From Arcobacter defluvii (GTDB lineage Bacteria > Campylobacterota > Campylobacteria > Campylobacterales > Arcobacteraceae), in contig NZ_CP053835.1 of assembly GCF_013201725.1 (NCBI RefSeq), positions 62,001 through 126,000 of the forward strand: DNA of 64,000 nt, written 5' to 3'. Both the position numbers and the translations under genes were made by a program. Under the pieces are notes generated by a model. The model did not search any database and was not told the DNA's origin. It saw only the letters and a program-made list of their open reading frames with translations. The first letter of the stretch is position 1, and each line of letters starts with the position of its first letter. Positions 24,824-33,435 of the stretch are shown piece after piece.

Positions 24824-25648
24824 TTATCTAACTATTTTTATATCTGCTGTTAATTTTTGTTTTTCAAAATAATCTTTAAGATATTTCTTTTCTCTTGTAC
24901 TCATAATATCATTGAAAATTCTAGCTTTTACACTTTCAAATGAAAGAGCTGTTGAGCCATTTTTTCTTGTAATAAATAGTGAAACAAACTGTTTATTTGC
25001 TGTAAATATTGGAGTGAAAGAGTTTATTTTTGTTTCATTTAATAAATATTGCATTTGAGCTTGTAAACTTTGAGTCTCTAAAGTCAAAGGTGCTTTTTGA
25101 ACTTCTGAAGAGATGATTAAAGGATTTTTTAAAGTTTCTAATAATGCATTTTTATTTTTTGAAGCATATTGAATTACATCAAAACTTTTTGCAGTCATAA
25201 ATTGATTTTGATTTTTTTCATAATATAATTGCATATCTTCTTCAGTTGCAATTGCCAATTGACCTTTTACAATTTTTTGAACAAGTTTTTGTCTAATTAC
25301 CGCATTTTTGGCTTCATTTTCAAAAACAGAATAATCAGGATATTTTTGTTTTACAATTGATTTAAATGAATAAACATCCATCCCATTTGCATTTGCAAGT
25401 TTTTCAATATAATCATTTACATCAAAAACATCAGCAGTTATATTGTTTTCTTGAACTACTTGATCATATAAAATTTTGTCAATCAAGTAACTAACAGCCT
25501 CATTTTTACTAACTTTGTTAACAGCCATTGTTCTATCAATGTCATAAAGAGTGATTGGTTCGTCATTTACAGTCAATGCAATACCGTTTACCATTGCTGC
25601 ATAAGTAATACTTGAACCAATAATTAGAGATAAAAAAAGTTTGTACAT
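24824..25648 (-). CDS. SurA/parvulin-like periplasmic chaperone
   Basis: A 274-residue protein with a signal peptide (MYKLFLSLIIGSSITYA). The N-terminal half (VNGIALTVNDEPITLYDIDRTM, about residues 20-42) matches the SurA_N-type chaperone domain of periplasmic prolyl isomerases. The later part is compatible with a degenerate parvulin-like domain, but the usual catalytic strands are not obvious, so isomerase activity is uncertain. It probably helps outer-membrane or secreted proteins to fold. It lies 11 bp upstream of gatB on the same strand. Confidence 0.7.
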   Translation of the reverse strand: MYKLFLSLIIGSSITYAAMVNGIALTVNDEPITLYDIDRTMAVNKVSKNEAVSYLIDKILYDQVVQENNITADVFDVNDYIEKLANANGMDVYSFKSIVKQKYPDYSVFENEAKNAVIRQKLVQKIVKGQLAIATEEDMQLYYEKNQNQFMTAKSFDVIQYASKNKNALLETLKNPLIISSEVQKAPLTLETQSLQAQMQYLLNETKINSFTPIFTANKQFVSLFITRKNGSTALSFESVKARIFNDIMSTREKKYLKDYFEKQKLTADIKIVR

Positions 25649-25720
25649 TATAATTCCTTCTTTCGTAAAGCAGATATTTTACCAAAAAAATGGTAAATAT
25701 CTGTTTTTATGGAAAAAAGA

Positions 25721-28561
25721 TTATAAATTTTTTGCTTTTGTTACTTTATTTATTAGATAAAAAATAGAGTTATAATCAAGCCCAGATTTTTCGCTCAATC
25801 CTATTTCACAAGTTTTACTTGTAGAAAATGCCATTTTAGCACCATTTGTTTGCTTTTTTAAATATCTTAGTGCAGAATCATTTAATTCAGGGAAATTAAA
25901 CCCTCTATCTCCTGCAAATCCACAACATTTTACATCTGCTGGAATTATTACATTTGTTGAACATAAAAGTGCTAATTTTTTGAATTTATCTTCAAGCCCC
26001 ATTTTTCTTGAACTACAAGTTGTGTGAATAGTTATTGGTTCATCTATTGGAGTAAATTCTAAATCTTTTGTTAAAAAAGTTAATGCAAACTCTATTGGTT
26101 CATAAATAGATAATTTATGTGAAAAACTTTCCATCATTTTTTTAGTACAAGGACTTGTATCACATAAAATTGGATACTCTCCAAATTCACTTGCATTTAA
26201 AAGTGCTTCTTCTAACTCACTTGATTTTGTATGGGCTGCTTCATTAAATCCTTTTGAACTAAATGGCATTCCACAACATAAATTTGGTAAATTTTCGGGA
26301 AAAATGATTTGATAATTAGCTTTTTGTAATAGTTCAACTGTAACATCAAATAGTTCTTTTTCTTCTTTTGAAACATCATTTAATCCCATTGTTCTACTAA
26401 TACATGATGGAAAATATACTACTTTTTTATCTTTTACTTGTTGCTCAAAGTTTAAGTTTATATTTGTACCTTTTGGCATTGTTATAGACCATTTTGGTAA
26501 AGAATTTCTACTTAAATCTCTCATAGTTTTAGTGAATGTTTCCATACTTGGTGTTCCTAAAACTTTATGCATAAAGTTTGCACTATGAAGACCAAATCTT
26601 ATACCTTTTAATGTACCACTAAAATTATTTGCTACAAAATTTGCAATTGATTTTGCCCCAGGAGTTAGTTGTTCAGCTCTTAAATGTTTAGTTAAACTTC
26701 CTGTATCAATTTTAACCGGACATGCAGTTGAACATAAACTACAAGTTGCACATGTTTCTATTCCATCATATTGATAAAGTTTTTTATACTCTTTTGCCTC
26801 TTTATGATTTCCAATACTTTCAAGTCTTGATATTTCTCTATTTATTACAATTCTTTGTCTTGGAGTTAATGTTAATTCATTTGATGGACAAGTTGGTTCA
26901 CAGAAACCACACTCAATACATTTATCAACAATTTCATTTGTAGCTGGAAGTGTTTTTAGATTTTTTAAGTGAGCTTCTTTATCATCATTTATTATAACAC
27001 CTGGGTTTAATAAACCTTTTGGATCAAATAGAGATTTAATTTTTTTCATCATGATATATGCATCATGTCCCCACTCTACTTCAATAAATGCAGCCATGTT
27101 TCGTCCAGTTCCATGTTCTGCTTTTAAGCTTCCTTGGTATTTAACTGCAACTGAATTAACAACTTCATTCATCAAATTATCATATCTTTTTACTTCTTTA
27201 GCATCAGAGAAATCTTGTGTAAATACAAAGTGGAAATTCCCTTCTAGTGCATGCCCAAAAATTAAAGCTTCACTATAACCATATTTTTGGAATAATTCTT
27301 GAAGTTCAAGTGTAGCTTGAGCTAACACTTCAATAGGATAAGCAACATCTTCAATAATAACTGTTGTTCCTGTTATTCTTACAGCTCCAACAGCTGGGAA
27401 TAATCCTTTTCTAATTTTCCAATATAGTGTGTATTCTTGTTCATCTTTTGTAAAATAAATTTCTCTTTTTACACTAAATTCTTTTAATAAATCTTCTATT
27501 TGTGCTATTTGGATATTTAGTTTTTCATCACTAATTGCTCTTGTTTCAATTAAAAGTGCAGTTACTTCATCATCAAAATCTTTTATAAATTTTGGCATTG
27601 CTGGGTCTTGTTCAATACTTCTTAAAGCTGCTCTATCCATAAGTTCAACAGCATCAACTATAATTTGTTTAGAATCCCTTGCAAGTTTTAGTTTTGTAAC
27701 TGCATGACAGGCTTCATTCATATCTTTAAAATAAATCAAGGCACTTGCTTTATCTTTTAAATCTTCAACTGTGTAATAAGTTACTTCTTCAATAAATGCT
27801 AAAGTTCCTTCACTTCCTATTATTAAATGTTGAAGTATTTCAAACTCATCATCAAAGTCAATTAATGCATTTAAAGAGTAACCACATGTATTTTTGATTT
27901 TAAATTTTTTCTCAATTTTTGCTCTTAATTCTTCATTTGATTTTGTATCATCTGAAAAGCTTTTTAAATCTTTTAGGAAATCTGCATGAGTTTTTCTAAA
28001 TTCATTTTTACTCTCTTCACAAGCTGTATCAAGTTTAGTTCCATCTGCAAAGATTAATTTCATTGATTTTAAAGTTTTATAAGAATTTTGAGAAATTCCA
28101 CAACACATTCCTGATGCATTATTTGCAGCAATTCCACCAATCATAGCAGCATTTATACTTGCTGGATCTGGTCCAATTTTTTTAGAATATCTTGCTAATA
28201 ATCCATTTACTTGAGCACCTGTAAGTGCTGGTTCAAGTGAGATAAAACTTGCATCAGTTGCTATTTTAAAGTTTGAAAAATTTCTAGAAGTTATAACTAA
28301 AATAGAATCACTAATTGCTTGACCTGAAAGTGAAGTTCCACCTGCTCTGAATGTAATGCTTAAATTCATAGAATTAGATAATTCAATAATATCTTGAACC
28401 TCTTTTGCGTTATCAGTTTTAATTACAATCTTTGGAATCAATCTATAAAAAGAGGCATCCGTTCCATATGCTAAAGTGTGTAGTTTATCTGTGAAGATTT
28501 TATCTTTTGAGATTTTCAATGAAATCTCATCAAAAAATTTTTGGTATTTGCTATCTAACAT
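25721..28561 (-). CDS. dld: FAD/FeS D-lactate dehydrogenase (Dld-II/YdiJ type)
   Basis: A 946-residue flavo-iron-sulfur oxidoreductase. Residues 1-270 are a PCMH-type FAD domain (FRAGGTSLSGQA, then GPDPASINAAMIGGIAANNASG). An FAD-oxidase C domain follows to about 520, with HGTGRNMA near its end. Two ferredoxin motifs come next (CIECGFCEPTCP and CATCSLCSTACPVK), then two CCG repeats (CCGMPFSSKG and CCGFAGDRGF). This order is that of respiratory, quinone-linked D-lactate dehydrogenases such as Cj1585c of C. jejuni. Its place beside TRAP transport and lutABC supports lactate as substrate; other 2-hydroxyacids are possible. Confidence 0.88.
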   Translation of the reverse strand: MLDSKYQKFFDEISLKISKDKIFTDKLHTLAYGTDASFYRLIPKIVIKTDNAKEVQDIIELSNSMNLSITFRAGGTSLSGQAISDSILVITSRNFSNFKIATDASFISLEPALTGAQVNGLLARYSKKIGPDPASINAAMIGGIAANNASGMCCGISQNSYKTLKSMKLIFADGTKLDTACEESKNEFRKTHADFLKDLKSFSDDTKSNEELRAKIEKKFKIKNTCGYSLNALIDFDDEFEILQHLIIGSEGTLAFIEEVTYYTVEDLKDKASALIYFKDMNEACHAVTKLKLARDSKQIIVDAVELMDRAALRSIEQDPAMPKFIKDFDDEVTALLIETRAISDEKLNIQIAQIEDLLKEFSVKREIYFTKDEQEYTLYWKIRKGLFPAVGAVRITGTTVIIEDVAYPIEVLAQATLELQELFQKYGYSEALIFGHALEGNFHFVFTQDFSDAKEVKRYDNLMNEVVNSVAVKYQGSLKAEHGTGRNMAAFIEVEWGHDAYIMMKKIKSLFDPKGLLNPGVIINDDKEAHLKNLKTLPATNEIVDKCIECGFCEPTCPSNELTLTPRQRIVINREISRLESIGNHKEAKEYKKLYQYDGIETCATCSLCSTACPVKIDTGSLTKHLRAEQLTPGAKSIANFVANNFSGTLKGIRFGLHSANFMHKVLGTPSMETFTKTMRDLSRNSLPKWSITMPKGTNINLNFEQQVKDKKVVYFPSCISRTMGLNDVSKEEKELFDVTVELLQKANYQIIFPENLPNLCCGMPFSSKGFNEAAHTKSSELEEALLNASEFGEYPILCDTSPCTKKMMESFSHKLSIYEPIEFALTFLTKDLEFTPIDEPITIHTTCSSRKMGLEDKFKKLALLCSTNVIIPADVKCCGFAGDRGFNFPELNDSALRYLKKQTNGAKMAFSTSKTCEIGLSEKSGLDYNSIFYLINKVTKAKNL

Positions 28562-28608
28562 TTTTTTCCTTTTTTTAATTGTTGTTTTGTTTTGAAAAAA
28601 AGATTTAA

Positions 28609-28728
28609 TTATTCAAGCCTTGGTACAGTATAAATTCTTTGTTGAGGGTCATTTATAAAAGAGAACATTTTATCTTTTGTTTTAAAGATTAGATTTAAAA
28701 TAAGTATAAAAAAATTTTTAGTTTTCAT
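28609..28728 (-). CDS. 39-aa small protein between dctM and dld
   Basis: An open frame on the operon strand, reading MKTKNFFILILNLIFK then TKDKMFSFINDPQQRIYTVPRLE. It has a basic start, a short hydrophobic run and a polar end. GAAGAG lies just upstream of the ATG. It is not recognised, but it fills most of the 210-bp gap between dctM and dld, and its C-terminal half looks protein-like rather than random. It could be a leader peptide or a small membrane-associated protein of the lactate system. Confidence 0.45.
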   Translation of the reverse strand: MKTKNFFILILNLIFKTKDKMFSFINDPQQRIYTVPRLE

Positions 28729-28771
28729 ATCTCTTCTTGATTAAAGGTAAGAGGAAAAACCTCTTACAATA

Positions 28772-30127
28772 TTACTGTGTTATTCCAAAAAATTCTGGGA
28801 AAAATACAAGGGTTAGTAAAACAGCCACTTGTATAAAAATAAATGGTAACACACCTTTATAAATATCTATTGTTCTTACATTTGGTGGAACTACTCCTTT
28901 TAGATAGAAAAGGGAGAATCCAAATGGCGGTGTTAAAAATGATGTTTGTAAATTCATCGCAATTAAAATCGCAAACCAAACAGGACTTATTCCTAAAGCA
29001 TCAGCTATTGGTACTAAAATTGGAACAATAATATATGAAATTTCAACAAAATCAATAAAGAATCCTAAAATAAAAATAGCTAACATAGTAAATAAAATAA
29101 AGGCAATTTTTTCATCACCAGGTAAATTTGTCATAAAATGTTCAACAATCTCATCTCCACCAGTATAAGTAAATACCATTGAGAAAGCTGTTGCACCAAT
29201 TAAGATACCAAATACCATTGAAGTTACTTTTACTGATTCAAAAGCTGCTTCTTTTACCATATTAATTGAAAAACTTTTATATAAAACTGCAAGTAAAATA
29301 GCTCCAATACATCCAACAGCTGAAGATTCAGTTGGTGTTGCAACTCCTGCAAAAATAGAACCTAAAACTAAAATAATTAAAGTTAAAGAAGGAATAATTG
29401 CAATTAAAGCACTTATTACTTGTTTTGATTTAGAACCTCTTGATGGATCTTTTGGAATTGATGGTGCCATATCTTTTTTAAAGTATGAAACAATCAAAAT
29501 AAATAAAATATAAGCTCCTACTAAAAAAAGTCCAGGCCAAACAGCAGCAGCAAATAAATCACCAACTGGAACTTGGAAAACATCTCCTAATATGATTAAA
29601 ACAATTGAAGGTGGAATAATTTGTCCTAAAGTTCCAGAAGCACAGATAGTTCCAGTTGCAAGGGGTAAATTATATTTGTATTTCATCATAACTGGAAGTG
29701 AAATAACTCCCATAGCTACAACTGATGCTCCAACAACTCCTGTAGAAGCAGCAAGTAAAGTTCCTACAAGTACAGTCGAAATAGCAACTCCACCTCTTAC
29801 TTCACCAAATAAAAAACCCATAGATTCTAAAAGTTTTTCAGCAAGTCCAGTTTTTTGTAGAATAATCCCCATAAAAATAAACATAGGAACAGCCATCAAA
29901 ATAGTATTTTGCATAATTGACATAATTCTATATGGCATAAAATCAAACAGCCCAAGACCTTCATCAAGTCCATCAACTAAGCCTTGCCATACTCCATCAT
30001 CAAAACCAACCTCAACAATTCCTGCAATTACACCAAATAGTAAAGAGACAGCTGCAAAAGTAAATGCTACAGGAAAACCATATAGTAACATTGCTAATGA
30101 AGCAAAAAACATAATTATACCAATCAT
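28772..30127 (-). CDS. dctM: TRAP transporter large permease (DctM)
   Basis: The large membrane subunit of a tripartite, sodium-driven transporter for organic acids. It has 451 residues with about 12 hydrophobic helices and the family segments PMFIFMGIILQKTGLAEKLL, VVGASVVAMGVISLPVM and CASGTLGQIIPPSIVLIILGD. It ends with FLTPPFGFSLFYLKG, as in the TRAP families for keto- and hydroxy-acids. It overlaps dctQ by four bases (ATGA). Partners are the small permease and the binding protein just upstream. Neighbouring lactate genes suggest lactate or pyruvate as cargo. Confidence 0.93.
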   Translation of the reverse strand: MIGIIMFFASLAMLLYGFPVAFTFAAVSLLFGVIAGIVEVGFDDGVWQGLVDGLDEGLGLFDFMPYRIMSIMQNTILMAVPMFIFMGIILQKTGLAEKLLESMGFLFGEVRGGVAISTVLVGTLLAASTGVVGASVVAMGVISLPVMMKYKYNLPLATGTICASGTLGQIIPPSIVLIILGDVFQVPVGDLFAAAVWPGLFLVGAYILFILIVSYFKKDMAPSIPKDPSRGSKSKQVISALIAIIPSLTLIILVLGSIFAGVATPTESSAVGCIGAILLAVLYKSFSINMVKEAAFESVKVTSMVFGILIGATAFSMVFTYTGGDEIVEHFMTNLPGDEKIAFILFTMLAIFILGFFIDFVEISYIIVPILVPIADALGISPVWFAILIAMNLQTSFLTPPFGFSLFYLKGVVPPNVRTIDIYKGVLPFIFIQVAVLLTLVFFPEFFGITQ

Positions 30128-30732
30128 TTGTTTTCCTCTTTTCCATCAATATCAACTACATGATGTGTATGTTTATTTAATTCATTTTTTAAATTTTCTA
30201 TTTCACCTTTTAGATTATATCCATCCATATCATGCAAACCTATGTAAACATTTAGATTTTTTATAAAAAATCCAATTGATGTAATAATCAATAAGAAAAA
30301 TGATAAGGGAATTAATGATTTTACAATCCATCTAAAAGGAAGCCCACCTGGATCTCCACTTTGTTCATGTGATGTGAAAGATTCAATAACAAATGGAATA
30401 GATTCAACTGCAATTAGTAAAGCGACAGGAATTATAAATAAAACAACTCCAACCATATTAATTTTTGCTTTCTTTTTATTTGTCAATCTATCATAGATTA
30501 AATCAACTCTTACATGCCCATCTTCTTTTAATGTATAAGATATTCCTAATAAAATAATAACTGAGAATAGATGCCATTCCATCTCTTGCATAGCGATACT
30601 TCCTGTATGAAAAAAGTATCTCATGACTACGTCATAAGTTACATTTAAAATCATAAGTACCATTATAAAAGCAGTAAAATAGCCTATAATATCAGCAAAT
30701 TTATCAAAACCTCGTTCTAGTTTTAACAACAT
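30124..30732 (-). CDS. dctQ: TRAP transporter small permease (DctQ)
   Basis: A 202-residue membrane protein with four transmembrane helices, the small subunit that pairs with DctM. The DctQ hallmark is the first two helices, joined by MRYFFHTGSIAMQEMEWHLF. A charged cytoplasmic tail of about 45 residues (His/Lys/Glu-rich) ends the protein. It overlaps the dctM start and is separated from dctP by a hairpin-containing gap. Confidence 0.9.
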   Translation of the reverse strand: MLLKLERGFDKFADIIGYFTAFIMVLMILNVTYDVVMRYFFHTGSIAMQEMEWHLFSVIILLGISYTLKEDGHVRVDLIYDRLTNKKKAKINMVGVVLFIIPVALLIAVESIPFVIESFTSHEQSGDPGGLPFRWIVKSLIPLSFFLLIITSIGFFIKNLNVYIGLHDMDGYNLKGEIENLKNELNKHTHHVVDIDGKEENK

Positions 30733-30821
30733 AAAAATCCTTTTGAAATTATAAATAAGTCAAATAAATATAAATAGTTTATATATTTATCAAATTTATT
30801 ATATCTATTTTAAGTTAAGTA

Positions 30822-30844
30822 ACTAACCCTTTTTAAGGGTTAGT
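30822..30844. terminator. hairpin between dctP and dctQ
   Basis: ACTAACCCTT (30822-30831) and AAGGGTTAGT (30835-30844) form a perfect 10-bp stem with a three-base loop. On the transcribed minus strand no good T-run follows, so it is more likely a partial terminator or a 3'-stabilising stem-loop that favours dctP mRNA over the permease mRNA, a common layout for binding-protein genes. Confidence 0.65.
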
Positions 30845-30849
30845 GTTTT

Positions 30850-31914
30850 TTATAAATTGTCTTTTAGGTATAAATAGTCTGACATTTCTGTCCATTTTCT
30901 AGATTTTTTTTGGTAAGCTTCTTGAGATTCTAAAGTCTCTTTTAATAATGGTGATTGAGCTTTTAATTCTGTTAATAACTCATCATTAGCTTTTTTCATA
31001 GCATCCATAACTGGTTTTGGGAAAGTTTTAACTTTTATATTTGGATACTCTTTTAACATTGTATCCCAAGCTTCACTACTCATATGATAGTTTTGAATAT
31101 ACATATCATAAGCACTTACTCTCATAGCCGTTAATAAAATTTGTTGTAAATCTTTTGGTAATTTTGCATAAGATTTTTCATTTATCAAAAATTGTAATTC
31201 AGTAGCTGGTTCATGCCAACCTGTATAATAATATGGTGCAATTTTGTGGAACCCCATATTTATATCCATACCTGGGCCAACCCATTCTAATGCATCAATA
31301 GTTCCTCGTTCTAGTGAAGTATAAAGTTCACCTGGAGCAATGTTTGTAACTGTTAGTCCTAGTTTTGCCATAACTTCTCCAGCAAATCCTGGAATTCTCA
31401 TTTTTAGACCTTTTAAGTCATCAAGTGAGTTAATTTCTTTTCTAAACCAACCACCCATTTGGTTACCAGTATTTCCACCTGGAAAAGATAAAACACCATG
31501 TTTTTTATAGGCTTTCTGCATTAACTCCATTCCTCCACCATAGTAAAACCAAGCGTATTGTTCAGGTGCAGTCATACCAAAAGGCATAGTTGTAAAAGGT
31601 AATAATTCAACATCTTTACCTTTCCAATAGTATGATGCTGAGTGTCCCATATCATATTGACCACCTTTTACCATATCTAAAATACCAAGTGGTGATTTGT
31701 GTTTATTAGCTGCATCAATTCTTATTTTAAATCTTCCATCTGACATTTCTTCTACAAGTTTTGCCATATTTACTGGTGCATCAATAAATGGATTAAGAGT
31801 TGAACCCCAAGTTGTTGCTAGTGTCCATTTTACTTTTTCTGCTGCATTTGCAACTGTAGCTAACCCTGCAATAAGTGCAGATGTAACAAGTAGTTTTGTA
31901 GTTTTTTTTAACAT
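30850..31914 (-). CDS. dctP: TRAP transporter substrate-binding protein DctP
   Basis: A 354-residue periplasmic binding protein with a signal peptide (MLKKTTKLLVTSALIAGLATVANA). The mature part has the DctP pattern: WTLATTWGSTLNPFIDAP, MGGWFRKEINSLDDLKGLKM, RIPGFAGEVMAKLG and LERGTIDALEWVGP. The last two contain the Arg and acidic contacts that hold the carboxylate in this group, close to TakP-type keto/hydroxy-acid proteins. AAGGAG lies 8-10 bp upstream. A second, very similar protein is encoded at 48768-49835 without permeases. Confidence 0.93.
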   Translation of the reverse strand: MLKKTTKLLVTSALIAGLATVANAAEKVKWTLATTWGSTLNPFIDAPVNMAKLVEEMSDGRFKIRIDAANKHKSPLGILDMVKGGQYDMGHSASYYWKGKDVELLPFTTMPFGMTAPEQYAWFYYGGGMELMQKAYKKHGVLSFPGGNTGNQMGGWFRKEINSLDDLKGLKMRIPGFAGEVMAKLGLTVTNIAPGELYTSLERGTIDALEWVGPGMDINMGFHKIAPYYYTGWHEPATELQFLINEKSYAKLPKDLQQILLTAMRVSAYDMYIQNYHMSSEAWDTMLKEYPNIKVKTFPKPVMDAMKKANDELLTELKAQSPLLKETLESQEAYQKKSRKWTEMSDYLYLKDNL

Positions 31915-32074
31915 TTCATTTCTCCTTAGATTTGTTATTTTTTAATTCTAACTGCTAGAAATGAAAATGATATGATATTTTTACTTTAAAAAGAAATTTT
32001 ATTTAACTAAAGCTTGACATATTTTTATCATTATTTTTAATTAATATTCAGAAATTATATAATTAAGGCTTAAA

Positions 32075-32284
32075 ATGAAAAGAGTGATTATTATTGGAGC
32101 TAGTTATGCGGGGCTTTATGCAGTTAAAAAATTTTCAAAGTATAAAAATGTAGAGGTTTTATTATTTGATAAAAATGATTATCACTATATACAAGTTGAA
32201 TCCTATGGTTTTGTGTCAACTACTTATGATATTTCAGATGTTACTATAGATATAAACAAATGGTTTTTCATGTTTTCTTCTTGA
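32075..32284 (+). pseudogene. 5' fragment of FAD-dependent NAD(P)H oxidoreductase
   Basis: A 69-codon frame whose first ~62 residues are the start of an NDH-2-like flavoprotein: VIIIGASYAGLYAVKKF (FAD-binding GxGxxG variant), then VEVLLFDKNDYHY. After about 32261 similarity stops and the sequence becomes that of a response regulator in another frame, so the reading frame ends at 32284. A complete enzyme would be about 400 residues. This is a gene cut by a deletion. Confidence 0.85.
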
Positions 32285-32786
32285 TATACATGTTCCTAAT
32301 ATTGATGGTATAAAAATACTTAAAAAGATTAGAGAATTTTACGATAATGTTCCAGTTATAATTATTTCATCAACTGTTGAGCTTGATATTATAAAAAAAT
32401 CATATAGTTTTGGTTGTAATGACTATCTAAAAAAACCTTTTTTTATAGATGAATTAGAAATTAAAGTTGATAAGTTTTGTAATATTCCTAATAATGAAGT
32501 TATTTTTAATGATAATTGTTCATTTAATTTTAATGAAAGTTTTATTTCAATTGCTGGTAGTAAAAAAAATCTTACTGAAAAAGAAAATTTACTTGTAAAT
32601 TTATTTTTATTAAATAAAAATAAATTAGTGAGTTATGAAAGCATACAAAATTATGTTTGGAAAGGTGAATATGCTTCAATAGATGCTATAAGAACACTTA
32701 TTCGAAGATTGAGAAAAAAAATGGATAATTCAACAATAAAATCATCTTCAAATAGAGGCTATATTATGATGGTTAACTCCTATTAA
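32262..32786 (+). pseudogene. 5'-truncated response regulator, joined to oxidoreductase fragment
   Basis: In the frame beginning at 32262 the sequence reads GFSCFLLDIHVPNIDGIKIL and continues without a stop through the receiver phospho-acceptor side and a full winged-helix domain, to TAA at 32784. It closely matches residues ~45-214 of the intact regulator at 32789-33433 (GFSCFILDINVPNIDG; KKPFFIDELEI; YESIENYVWEG; IRSLVRRLRK). The first ~45 residues, including the acidic pocket, and any start codon are absent. It ends tail-to-tail with the intact copy, two bases between the stop codons. Confidence 0.88.
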
Positions 32787-32788
32787 GA

Positions 32789-33433
32789 TTAAGAACATTT
32801 AAATATATAACCAGTATCAACTATTGTTTGGATATATTCATTGTTAAAAATTTTTCTAAGGCGTCTTACTAAACTTCTTATTGATTCAAGTGAAGCAAAA
32901 TTTCCTTCCCAAACGTAATTTTCTATAGATTCATAAGAAATAACTTGATTTTTTTTAGTTAAAAAAAGATTTATCAAGAGTTTTTCTTTTTTTGTTAATC
33001 TTATTTCAACATCATTTATTACAATTAAAGCTGATTTAAAATCAAAATAAGAGTTTTCATCAAAATAGATTTTCTCATTTTGTATCTTACAAAGTTTTTC
33101 TATTTTTATCTCTAATTCATCTATAAAAAATGGTTTTTTTAGAAAATCATTACAACCAAAATCGTAAGCTTCTTTTATAACATCAAGTTCAACGCTTGCA
33201 CTTATTATAATAACAGGAAGTGAACTATAAAATTCTCTAATCTTTTTAAGTATTTTTATACCATCAATATTTGGTACATTTATATCTAAAATAAAACATG
33301 AAAATCCTTCAGTTATCTTCTCAAAAGCTTCTTTTCCATCAATAAAAGATAATACATTGTAACCTTTTAATTTCAATCTTTTTGTTATCGTTTCATTTAG
33401 TTTTTTATTATCTTCTAAAAGTAAAATCTTCAT
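32789..33433 (-). CDS. response regulator, OmpR-type
   Basis: A 214-residue DNA-binding response regulator. The receiver domain (1-115) has the acidic pocket at the start (MKILLLEDNKKL), the phospho-acceptor Asp in CFILDINVPNID (about residue 52) and Lys in FLKKPFFIDE. A winged-helix domain follows, with SLVRRLRK as recognition helix and TIVDTGYIF as wing. It lies two bases after its histidine kinase. Position between the TRAP-dld and lut genes makes it the likely controller of lactate use. A truncated paralogue faces it tail-to-tail. Confidence 0.92.
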   Translation of the reverse strand: MKILLLEDNKKLNETITKRLKLKGYNVLSFIDGKEAFEKITEGFSCFILDINVPNIDGIKILKKIREFYSSLPVIIISASVELDVIKEAYDFGCNDFLKKPFFIDELEIKIEKLCKIQNEKIYFDENSYFDFKSALIVINDVEIRLTKKEKLLINLFLTKKNQVISYESIENYVWEGNFASLESIRSLVRRLRKIFNNEYIQTIVDTGYIFKCS

Positions 33434-33435
33434 TT

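Noticed and set aside
29592-30266. 224-residue frame on the plus strand opposite dctM/dctQ
   Set aside because: Shadow of the TRAP permease genes; repetitive Pro/Thr/Ser/Ile translation arising from the antisense of hydrophobic codons.
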